Assembly: GCF_001949145.1 (NCBI RefSeq)
Contig: NW_019091702.1
Coordinates: 1 to 21,134, forward strand
Direction: 5' to 3'
Length of the DNA stretch: 21,134 nucleotides
From: Acanthaster planci
Lineage: Eukaryota; Echinodermata; Asteroidea; Valvatida; Acanthasteridae
The position numbers were made by a program, and so were the translations under genes. The notes beneath the pieces were generated by a model. It saw only the letters and a list, made by a program, of their open reading frames with translations. It searched no databases and was not told the origin of the DNA. Shown one piece after another: positions 1 to 8,956 of the stretch; position 1 is the first letter of the stretch; each line of letters starts with the position of its first letter.

Positions 1-1001
1 TGTTGTTGACGTTTTAAAATTGCACAAATTTGCAACCCGCAGTACAAAATTGTAGGGTGCATTAGCATAGCTCCCTTGTGACAACCCTGACCTGGGTGGG
101 CTGTGTGTGTTGGTTGTCAAGCAAGGTTTTGCGAATGAGAATGAACCCGAGTTATAACTTGTGAAATCTGCTGGAATGCAGCCACAGTCAATTTATGGCC
201 TTCGACCGAACCCTCTCATAACTTACTCCGTGTATTTCATTAGAGGTAGAGTTCTGCGTTTTTGGACGCATGCATATGCACAGAGCTCTGAGTCCCATCT
301 GTAAAACGTGCTTTGAAGGTAGAGTCCATTATTTGTCATTTATGCATTATGTTTCTGTTTGGAAAGAAATTAACTCAAAGTCCGGAGGAAGTGCCTGTAA
401 GAGCAAACCTAATGAAGTGTCAGCTCAGTGAATACTGCAGATCCTTAAAGAAAACCAGGATTTCAATTTCAGATCAAAAGTTGCCGAGTCATGTTTTGAA
501 TTACGCCTGAATTCAGTGTCTGGACATGTTCTCAAGTTCAGACGATTGGAGCTACGAATGTTACCTGCTGAGCCGACCAATTATGGTAACCGCGCGTGCA
601 TGTTTCCGTCTAAAAATTGGCTGGCGCTTCTTATGGCAATCATTAAGAACGCATTTCTAGCCTTAGTTGCATCAAAATTTCAGCTTGCCAGAAAGAATAT
701 TTTTAATAGCAGTTTAGCTTTATTGCAATCTTTAAACAGAGTATGCTTTTCAGCAATAATTTCGCCAGATACTTATTGGATAACTACAAATGATGGACTG
801 TACCTTCAATATTCACTCTGCTCTAGCCTTTCCAGAAATTACAGTGCAAAACTGTGGTGCTGAAGTGATGTTGATAAAACGCCCTCACTGTTATCAAATT
901 ACTTCACCTAGCAGTCTAATGCAGTTCCCTGATAACACTCAGAATGTTCGATTAACACGCATTAGCGTATCTTCTTTGTCCATTTTCCCTCATAAACGTA
1001 G
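1..1001. other. Upstream flank, probably receptor intron
   Basis: No exon is recognisable here. The first receptor exon seen begins at 1002 after an acceptor AG at 1000-1001, in phase 0 and in mid-protein (just before TM4). If the gene is intact, this stretch is therefore intron. I looked for the conserved TM1-TM3 segments and intracellular loop of GABA-B receptors and did not find them. The open frames around 313-1023 lack any family resemblance. Confidence 0.55.
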
Positions 1002-3794
1002 GACTTACCCAATTACAAGCTGATCCTGGGTGTTTTTCTGGCTGTGGCTGTTGACATCGTGATATTCGCGACGTGGATATTCCTTGGCGAGATGAAAGTT
1101 GGCAAAACCAGGTCTGATCCAGTGGTAAGTTTCAGAAATTCGTATCCACTCTTGTCAGTTCCGAAAACTTGTCCTGCACAAGCGTAGTGTTGGATCAGCT
1201 AGCTCGACGAACAATAATTACATGAGCCCCGAGCTAGACCAAGAGAGGGCGCAATTTTTTAACGGAGGCTCGACGGAGCTGGGTGACCAGCGACTAACAA
1301 TGGAATGCACGCATGGGGGCTGCATCACTACCAAAAGAATGAACACTCGCCAACAGCATAACTTTTTCCAACCGACGAGGGAATACCTCTGCTCAAGGCA
1401 GATAAGATCATAACAGTTTTTAGGGAGTATTACTTGCACATTTAGATCTGAGTTGAGTCAGTGTGCTTCTGGCTTATACAAGAGTGGAGAACGTCATGGT
1501 TCGATGGTTTCCGCTTCCACAATTTAAAATTGGCGCTGTGGGCCATTGTGTGTTTTTAGCTCTTTAACTCTAACTTGTAACTCAGAATTTAGCTTGGAAT
1601 TAACGTTTGAGCCAAACGTTTTAGGTGTGACAATTGAAATCTGAGCTTACATTAGGTGACACCGTGTGTTAACCCAATCAAGCAACAGTATGCATGGAGA
1701 TCCGAATTTTCTCCTCGTTATTTCTTGTTCACAGCTGGACACCTCTCAGCCTAAGGAAGAGATATATGTTGTCTCCGTCGTTCCCTTTTGCACTTCTAAA
1801 TACATGAGCTATTTTACGGGCGCGATTTACACCGCGAAGGGAATTCTGCTGGCATTCGGGATCTTTCTGGCTTGGGAAACGAGGAAGATTACCGTCTCGT
1901 CGCTGAATGATAGTACGTGTGTAATAATAAGCGGCCATTTGAGCTAGTCAGACCAACATAGGCCTATGCTTGCTTCACATATCCACTGTGGACAAACCTT
2001 TATTTGTTTCCCCATTACGATAACACCCTTGGAGCTTTTTATGATTAATTCAAGTATTGTTTCTCTTCCTTGTGTAGTAAATAATTCTGACCCCAAAATG
2101 CCTCTGAAACTGTGTTTTACGTGCGAGTACGAGCCCACACAACTTCCTCTAACCTTACATTACGGGATCGCTTTTGTGAGGAAGTTCACCACAATTAGAA
2201 TTAAAGCCAAGAGTGTGCTGTATAGTTTTTTTTAACGACTTAAATACATGGAAGGAGTTCCTTTTGTGTGATGGCAGGGGATTTTTTTTTACAACGGATA
2301 CATCTTTTCTGCTTGCTTTAAACTTGCAATATATTTTCGAAGAGAGTGTTGTGGTTTTATTTAGAGTAGACACCTGAGATATTCTTCGTGGAACCTACCA
2401 GCAGACCACCACTGATTGTGCGTACAGACGAAGAACGTTGCATGTTATCTGCGCGTCATTATCAATGGGATATCTTTAACAATAGTTTCCATCTTCTTAC
2501 TTAAGCAACCTGCTGTTTTACTTTATGTAAAAGACGATTTATCGCACTCTTAGATATCTTTAGCTTGCCATGGCGATTCAGAAAAACTTTATGATCTTGT
2601 ATTCAGTAATAATGTCTTTGAGAGATACCCCATTTTATCAACAACTCATCTGGGACCTTCAACTACTTACTGTAAGTCGAAATGATTATCTGAAAAACGT
2701 TTCAAGGTTTGTCTGACCACCTACTTTGGTCATGCTCTTGTCAGGTAAGTACATCGGGATGTCCATCTACATCGTGGCCATCTTTCTTGCTATCGTTCTG
2801 CCGCTGCTCAATCTCCACGTGGTCCGACAAGACGTGACCCTTAACTTCGCCATTCTCGGCTCGGCCATTATCATTGCCAACACCACCGTCTTGTGTCTGG
2901 TGTTTATTCCAAAGGTAAAAGAAAAGAAAATCAGGGCAGATTGTGCTCGCTCACAAAAGGGGCATACTGAGTCCTCCGCAAGAGGAATTTTGATATTAAG
3001 TGTCATGTTTCACAGCTTGTATTAGTTTTCTTAAAAAAAGTCCACACTAGTTTGCAGTATTCGATTGCGTAAATGATCATTCGGTTACTGTATAAAACCA
3101 CATTTGTCACTATTGCCGATCTTGTTTTTTGCCTGTTTAGATTTATCTCCTGTATAAAGTTGGTAAATCCAACTTCCAAGTCAGCATGATGACAAGGTTC
3201 GCGTCTAATCACTCCACAGCCGTACTGACCGATTTTACAGGCGATGCATCGTGCGTCGGGCTCGAAGAGAAACTTAATCGAGTAAGAATGATATAAGGGA
3301 AACATAGTGTTGGATAGGATATTGTCGCTCAAATTTAACAGCAGTAACGAGTGCAGCATTATCGAATTCGGTTTGTACAGTCATAGCAGATAACACGAGA
3401 TTACACTTAAAAACTCCTTGAGGAGAAGAGAAGGGAACCTTCTCAATTTTGCGCAGGTCTTTTGCGGAATTTACTGGAGGAATCGCCGGATGATTACGAA
3501 TTCATATCAGTGTATATTGTTGCCTTTTACATGGCGTGTTTCAACCGGTCCCTTTCCGGGAAGTACTTCTTTGAAACACACCATAATCGAGTCAATCCAT
3601 TTCCCATCGATAGCTATATATTTCTGTCATTTTTCTGCGTCTTATGCTTTGTCGTGTGTGTTTTGCAGAAAGAAGCATTCTTGGAGCGCTTGAAACACCA
3701 TCTGGCCACCGTGGTCTCATCGTTACAAAAACAACAAAGAACGTCTGAAGGAACGACCAGTCACAACAATAGCAGTGCAAAAACTGCACACTGA
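1002..3794 (+). CDS. Class C GPCR, GABA-B receptor-like, C-terminal five exons (partial)
   Basis: This is the 3' part of a metabotropic GABA-B-type receptor, a plasma-membrane G-protein-coupled receptor. Exons: 1002-1124, 1735-1912, 2745-2914, 3141-3281 and 3669-3794 (stop TGA 3792-3794). Every intron is GT-AG and all phases join (0, 1, 0, 0), giving 245 residues. Exon 1 holds TM4. Exon 2 holds extracellular loop 2 with the conserved Cys (VVPFCTSKYM), then TM5 and the family signature FLAWETR...LNDS. Exon 3 continues with KYIGMS, TM6, TM7 and LVFIPK. Exon 4 is a polar tail ending GLEEKLNR, and exon 5 starts KEAFLERLKHHL. Joined, these two form a leucine zipper of about four heptads, like the dimerising coiled coil of GABA-B subunits. 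The tail after TM7 is only 88 residues, shorter than in human GABBR1/2. The ligand-binding domain and TM1-TM3 are outside the window or unrecognised, so subtype and ligand cannot be called. It could be an orphan GABA-B-like paralogue. The reading frame shows no damage. Confidence 0.93.
1222..1411. repeat. Diverged interspersed repeat, copy A (in receptor intron)
   Basis: About 190 bp in the first visible receptor intron match 4312-4511 in the same orientation. Shared blocks include CAAGAGAGGGCGCAATTTT, the stretch around ACTACCAAAAGAATGAA (second copy: GCTACCAAAAAAATGAA), and the end AGGCAGATAA/AGGCGGATAA. Indels and substitutions show both copies are old. I see no terminal inverted repeats, clear tail or RNA-polymerase III boxes, so the class is unknown. 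The intron (1125-1734) otherwise shows nothing recognisable. Confidence 0.75.
1913..2744 (+). other. Receptor intron 2, no other feature seen
   Basis: The 832-bp intron lies between the donor GTACGT at 1913 and the acceptor TCAG at 2741-2744. It splits the Ser codon of the conserved LNDS-KYIGMS motif (phase 1). Apart from a T-run near 2281-2290, I see no gene, repeat or RNA in it. Confidence 0.7.
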
Positions 3795-4784
3795 TTCGAA
3801 CTTCAAACTGCAGTTTTGAACCTTACAGCGTTTTCGCTCGTGCCAAGCACCCTAGCGCTGGGAAGCGTGACGCAATTTTTGTTGAGCACTCCTTGGTTAG
3901 AGTTCATTTGAACAATAACACTGGTCTACACGCATGACACATGTGCACTGAATGTGCATGTGTTGATTATGAAAGCAAGTAACTCAGAGTTTAATTAATG
4001 GATTAAATTGGGAACTTTATATATACGTTATACATTTGCGTCTTAAACAAAATCGGTTTTACGTCACTCGAAATCTTGGGGGATCTGTTCTATCCTCTTA
4101 CTGTGAGTAGGCCCAAAACATTGCCACTTTGGGTAAAGTCCTGTCCAGATCTGCAGTCCTTTTGTAATCTGCGAGAACACTTTATTAAACATGCACCTCA
4201 GGTGCTATGAATATGTAAAAATGTGCATCTTAGCACTGCAGTACACAGCCACGTGTCTCACTGCACGTTTCTCTCGTGTGACTACATCCATGTTTTGGAA
4301 TGCAACTGGATATGGACCTCAAGCTGGAGCAAGAGAGGGCGCAATTTTCATAGCAATGGTGGCTCCTGTGGTCGGCACTGCACTTCGATGGTTCACGAAC
4401 GACTATGAAATGCATGCGTTGTGGTCGCATTGCTACCAAAAAAATGAAAACTCCCGACCAGAATGGCTCTTTCCAATCGATGAGGGGGTACTTCTACTCG
4501 AGGCGGATAACGTGCACCTATGGAACCTACTGGCCGCTGAGTTATCGCATTGAGGCACATGACACAGAATCAATGGCAGTGTAGAGAAAGAAAACTGAAC
4601 ATTTCAAACTTAGTTTTATGCGCATGTTGCCACGCAGTACCAAAGCGGTAGAAAGGGATACAGAGTCAAAATGGATTTTGATAGTTTTACAATACACTTG
4701 AACAAATACTTTAAAAAATTTCTTAATCATGTGAAATGTGATACTGAGTAATGCGTTGTGGATTTCTCCATCTGACAGAATAAA
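3795..4784 (+). terminator. Receptor 3' UTR zone with candidate poly(A) signals
   Basis: Downstream of the receptor stop there is no canonical AATAAA for nearly 1 kb. Variant ATTAAA hexamers occur at 4002-4007 and 4184-4189, and a canonical AATAAA at 4779-4784. Which one is used cannot be decided from sequence. If the last is used, the diverged repeat at 4312-4511 would be part of the 3' UTR. Confidence 0.35.
4312..4511. repeat. Diverged interspersed repeat, copy B
   Basis: This is the second copy of the 1222-1411 repeat, same orientation, 3' of the receptor. The best-conserved part is GAGCAAGAGAGGGCGCAAT at about 4327-4345. A further block near 4408-4508 contains GCTACCAAAAAAATGAA and ends GGCGGATAA. 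The copy sits inside a 120-codon open frame (4191-4553) that I do not recognise. The homologous frame in copy A is interrupted by stops, so coding is not supported. Confidence 0.75.
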
Positions 4785-5425
4785 ATACATATAACATATG
4801 AATCAAAAGTACTGAGAATATCTCCTTTTATGCTCTGGGCGTGCAAGGTATATTAATGTATACCCTATACAGTATACTTCCACAAAAAGTCATTCCAATG
4901 GTTTACATTTTACTCGTCTATACACTTTAAAGAAAGAAGTCGAGATGTTACACGCTGAAATTTCCGTGTGAGCTGTTTTCTGGCATGAATCTACCAACAC
5001 TAACCCCCTCATTAAAAGTACAGGAAACGGCAAATACAGGAATAGAAAAGTAGAATCACTCTGAATAATTGGAAAATGTATTGAAATGGAGATGTATTTT
5101 CCGCCTTTGTGATCTTAACTTTTATTCATAAATCTGAATGTTTATTTGTATTTAAGTTTAGTACCTCTCTGTTTTCGTTTGCTCGTTGATTGTTTTTTAG
5201 AATCACCAATCTATCCGTGTTATAAATCTACACATTTCTTCCCTGTCTGCATAATACAAAAGCTAATTACCAACACCATATCGAGATGAACAATCCTTAG
5301 ATTGAATTGAGGCTGAATACTCACATGATTAATAATCACTTAAATTATAAATAAACAATGCCCCGTTCGCACCCGTTCCTTACAACTTTAATTCATTTAA
5401 AATTGAAGAATGTGTGCGATTGCAT
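4785..5425. other. Intergenic DNA between convergent genes
   Basis: This AT-rich spacer lies between the ends of the receptor (plus) and tubulin (minus) transcripts. No open frame with family resemblance, no RNA gene and no repeat structure was recognised. Confidence 0.6.
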
Positions 5426-5436
5426 TTTATTTTATT
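5426..5436 (-). terminator. Overlapping AATAAA poly(A) signals of the tubulin gene
   Basis: On the minus strand two AATAAA hexamers overlap by one base (plus-strand TTTATT at 5426-5431 and 5431-5436), about 300 nt past the tubulin stop codon. They are the first canonical signals downstream and imply a 3' UTR of about 0.3 kb. Confidence 0.6.
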
Positions 5437-5739
5437 CTATGTTTAAAAAGTCATTTCCACTTGTACTTTTTCTTCTTACAAGGCCAAACAATGTTATATT
5501 TTTGTGTGTCTGTGCTTGGAGAAACATGGATGTTTTAATGCTGTCATTGGGAATCAGTCAAAGAGCGGTTAATAATTGTTTCCGAGCAATTACTACCAAC
5601 ATATTATTATATGAGACAATTGCAGAGTATGCAACCTTGCAAACTCCTTATAAGAAGACATTTAAGGTATAGACTGCAGTGATGATCATGACTTGTGTGT
5701 GTTTACTGTTTATCATTCGTCTCATTCATTCATTTCCTC

Positions 5740-7861
5740 CTAGTAGTTGGCCCCTACATCGACTGTTGTATCCTGATACTGCTGGTATTCTGCTACCAAG
5801 TCGTTAACACTGTTTTCGGCGTCTCTAAAGTCCTGCTCGCTCATACCTTCGGCGATGTACTCGTGCAAGAATTTCTTGCTCTGAAACAGAGCGGCGAACT
5901 GCTTCGAGATGCGCTTGAACATCTCCTGGATGGCAGTGTGGTTACCAATGAAAATGCCGGACGTTTTCCCACCCTTGCGCGGGATATCACAGGCAGAGGC
6001 TACCACGTTGTTGGGAATCCATTTCACGAAGTGGCTGCTGCTTTGGTCCTGAAGGTTTCCCAGTTGCTTTTCGACTTCCTTCATGGAAACGGAACCACGA
6101 AACTGGGTACAAGCGGTCAGGTGGCGGCCGTGACGAGGGTTGCAGTCCACCACCATGTTCTGGGCATCAAAAATCTGCTGGACGAGCTGCGAAACGGTGA
6201 GGGAGACGCCCTGTTGACTGACTCTTCCTGTCAGTGGAGCTAAGCCAGACACGAAGAAGTGGAGACGGGGAAATGGTACCAGGTTGACTGCCATCTTGCG
6301 GAGATCTGAATTGATTTGACAGGGGAATCTCAGGCTGGCGGTAACGTCACTCATGGTAGCAGACACGAGGTGGTTGAGGTCAGCGTAAGTTGGGTTGGAC
6401 AGCTTCAGAGTGCGAGAGCAGATGTTGAGCAGGGCTTCGTTGTCGATGCAGAAGGTCCCCTTTGAAGATTCTAACAGCTTTTGGAAGGAAAGCATCGCGT
6501 TGTACGGTTCCACCACCGATTCGGAGACCCTAGGAGATGGTACAACGCTGAAGGTGCACTTCATGCGGTCTGGGTATTCTTCTCGGATCCTCTGATAAAG
6601 CAGTGCGCCCATACCCGAACCTGTGCCACCACCGAGAGAATGAGTTAGTTGGAACCCCTGGAAGAAAAAAAAATCGATAACGATTTACCTATAACCAATG
6701 GTTTACAGAATTATCGAGATTAGTGTCGTGGGCCAGTGCCATTTAATTCCTCAATTTCCTACCGTGAGCCAGTTTTAGTATTCCAACATTGCATGTCCTT
6801 TGATTCGCGTTTGAGGTAATTTGGGAGCTGCAGGAGCGCGCGCGATTGTCTATCCTATCAGTGCATACATACCCCGAATCAAGCGTGTGATTTGCTCCCG
6901 AAGGACCTTGTCTTTTTGAAACACTGAGCTGGCTTATTACAGACACAAATAGAACTCTGTCTTATTTTAAAGCATGTGCAGATGATCGACTGTGTACACA
7001 CCTGCAGACAGTCGCATCTCTCTGCCTCTTTGCGCACAACGTCCATCGCGTTTTCTGCCAGCTTAGTCCCCTCGCCGAAGAAACCTCTGGCCCAGTTGTT
7101 CCCAGCTCCGCCCTGTGCGACGACAAAGTTGTCCGGATCAAATATCCCGCCCAGCGGTCCGGAGCTGACAGAGGCCAGGGTGTCTTCCTCCAGGTCGACC
7201 AGGACGGCTCGAGGTTGGTAGCTGCCTGCGTTCGTTTCGCGGAGGTAAACCTCGAGTTTATCCGACTGCAAGTCGGAGGTGCCTTGGTATGCACCAGTTT
7301 GGTCGACGCCATGCTCTTTAAGAATCACCTCATAAAACTATGAGAGAAGGAAAACAGGAATTAGGAACACAAGCGATTTCCCAAAGATAAAATTATGTTT
7401 GCAACTGTTACGAATATCTGAAAACGCAAGAAAGAAAAACTGGAATAAAGACTTTTTGCCATAAACTACAATGAATTGTTTTACATGGAATACGGGTTAT
7501 TCACAGAGGTGCGCCTCCGAAAGTTTGCAACGCGTTGGCAAATCACAACGCACGAAATCTGTCGACCCTTTCCAAACGCGGATCGGGTCGACAGATTTCG
7601 CCCATTGGGATTTGCCAACGCGTTGCAAACTCTTGAAGGAGCACAATTGTGAACGCTCGTATTCGAATGATGCTACGAATTTCTCAAACAGTCAAAGGTA
7701 TTTATATCGATCATGTTTTACCACATTCAGTTGAATTTATTAGGTCTATAGTAAGTCTGATGGTGGAACAGGAACATAACGAAAAACACAGATACAACTC
7801 TTACCTTGGTACCGATCTCGTTTCCACAATGGCCAACTTGAAGTTGTATGATCTCGCACAT
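5740..7861 (-). CDS. Divergent beta-tubulin, complete, three exons
   Basis: This encodes the beta subunit of the microtubule alpha/beta heterodimer, a GTPase of the cytoskeleton. Exons on the minus strand are 7861-7805 (codons 1-19), 7337-7002 (20-131) and 6657-5740 (132-436 plus stop). Introns are GT-AG and phase 0. The first splits after Lys19, where animal beta-tubulins commonly have an intron. The start is ATG at 7861-7859, with A at -3. Family marks: nucleotide loop GGGTGSG (140-146), [29 protein letters not shown], Lys252 (beta-type; alpha has Glu), [16 protein letters not shown] and EYQQYQD. No frameshift or internal stop was found. Oddities: the N-terminus reads MCEI instead of MREI, residue 198 is Gly, residue 239 is Ser, and the M-loop reads GRVSQQGVS (275-283). 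The tail after Thr429 is VDVGANY, replacing the long acidic tail, so the protein is about 8 residues short. It is best read as a functional, specialised or fast-evolving isotype. A young pseudogene is less likely given intact splicing. Confidence 0.97.
6661..7001 (-). other. Tubulin intron 2
   Basis: The intron runs from donor GTGTGT just after the codon for Gln131 to an acceptor CAG preceded by a strong pyrimidine run (plus-strand GAAGAAAAAAAAAT near 6661-6674). It is about 344 bp including the splice bases at 6658-6660. It contains a short alternating GCGCGCGC run near 6837-6843 and nothing else recognised. Confidence 0.85.
7522..7631. repeat. Long near-perfect inverted repeat in tubulin intron 1
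   Basis: Arms 7522-7568 and 7585-7631 (47 nt each) are reverse complements with 4 mismatches, separated by a 16-nt loop. The outer 23 pairs (beginning AGTTTGCAACGCGTTGG) and inner 15 pairs (GAAATCTGTCGACCC) are perfect; all mismatches fall in a 9-nt middle block. In the pre-mRNA this would form a long hairpin. It could be a small foldback element or the remains of one. No target-site duplication was obvious. Confidence 0.9.
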
Positions 7862-7951
7862 TTTCAGGTCAGGAAACGAACGCTTTAAGTTTTTCTCAGG
7901 GAAATTGGTGACTTTTTGTCAAAACACCTGCACCAGTAGATGCGATGTTGG

Positions 7952-7989
7952 TGATGAAGCCGTGAGTTCAAAGTATGGCAGTACTTATA
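7952..7989 (-). promoter_or_regulatory. Candidate TATA/Inr core promoter of the tubulin gene
   Basis: On the minus strand, TATAAGT (plus 7983-7989) lies 34 nt upstream of an initiator-like TTCATC (about 7957-7952). Transcription from there would give a 5' UTR of about 94 nt with no upstream ATG before the start codon at 7861. A small GC hairpin (TCCGCC...GGCGGA, about 8003-8026) lies just upstream of the TATA. This is inferred from motifs only; a 5' UTR intron cannot be ruled out. Confidence 0.4.
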
Positions 7990-8379
7990 GTTTTGTAAAA
8001 ATCCTCCGCCAGAAAAAGCAGGGCGGATTAAATAACTCTGTCAAGCTTCAGGCGTAGGCATATGTGAGCAAACATGAGTCGCACTGGAATTACAGGGTTT
8101 ATTATGAGTGACGTAGTCCAATCAAACTTGTATTAATCCGCGCTATCAACAGGTGGGTCAGGTGCACTATGGTCCGTGATTAAACTATAGGACCTATCTC
8201 TGCCTCGACTAATAGGATTTCAGCAAAGCAATGCGTTACAGTTGTTGAGGCCTGAAGCCTCACTTGATTTCTCCAGGCTTAAAGCTACAAGGTTTACTCC
8301 TCGCTGGTACTCACTGCCGGAGAAATGTGAATATATTATTCTCCAAGGACATGACTACCAGGTTTATTCATGGAACGGG

Positions 8380-8726
8380 AAATATGCATTCTTAGGTAAC
8401 TGGCTTACTGAATGAGGTTGAAATTTTACATTTCCTGTTTCAAATGAAATACGTGCTTGGGGGGGGCCCAAACTATGAAAATTAATGTTAATGTATTGAG
8501 ACACTTTGTCAATACATCAATTTCACACCTGGGTAATTCCTGAAATAATTTTTAAATTTTAAATATGCATTCTTAGGTAACTGGCTTACTGAATGAGGTT
8601 GAAATTTTACATTTCCTGTTTCAAATGAAATACGTGCTTGGGGGGACCCAAACTATGAAAATTAATGTTAATGTATTGTGACACTTTGTCAATACATCAA
8701 TTTCACACCTGGGTAATTCCTGAAAT
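8380..8726. repeat. Tandem duplication, two copies of about 180 bp
   Basis: Copy 1 (8380-8546) and copy 2 (8561-8726) are nearly identical. They differ by an indel/substitution in a G-run (eight G then CCC, versus six G then ACCC) and a few single bases. A 14-bp AT-rich linker separates them. Each copy ends with the TGGGTAATTCCTGAAAT sequence that is also the left terminus of the foldback element at 8710-8956. The high identity indicates a recent event. Confidence 0.95.
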
Positions 8727-8956
8727 TAGGGGTCCATGGTTTTCGTGTCCTTATCACATCCGACATATGATTTTTTAAATTCAGAACATATTTTCTAATT
8801 TCTAACTGTAATGTATTAATGCAAATTATCCACCAAATAAATAACAATAGTTTGAAATCAGTTCCGGTGATATTTCCATGTTAAATAACAAAGGTCAGAC
8901 GTAATAGTGACACGAAAATGTCACACTTTTGGACCCCTAATTTCTGGAATTACCCA
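8710..8956. mobile_element. MITE-like foldback element
   Basis: Terminal inverted repeats: TGGGTAATTCC at 8710-8720 and its complement at 8946-8956. They extend inward through GAAATTAGGGGTCCA (one mismatch in 27 nt), then, after an 8-nt gap in the left arm, through TTTTCGTGTC. The 247-bp element has an AT-rich, non-coding interior. No certain target-site duplication is visible (CACACC on the left, CATACA on the right). This fits a non-autonomous DNA element; the superfamily is unknown. Confidence 0.8.

Noticed and set aside
3003-3359. A 118-codon open frame on the minus strand with several Cys
   Set aside because: It lies antisense to the receptor exon at 3141-3281, which has correct splice sites, phase and a coiled-coil start on the plus strand. 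The minus frame has no family resemblance.
3457-3532. A possible receptor exon after the AG at 3457 encoding LLRNLLEESPDDYEF
   Set aside because: That frame needs phase 1 input while the preceding exon ends in phase 0, no good donor follows, and direct joining of 3281 to 3669 gives an unbroken heptad repeat.
4191-4553. A 120-codon open frame starting with ATG
   Set aside because: Most of it is the diverged repeat whose other copy (1222-1411) has stops in the corresponding frame. No domain is recognised.
5695-6243. A 182-codon open frame on the plus strand
   Set aside because: It is the antisense shadow of the third tubulin exon.
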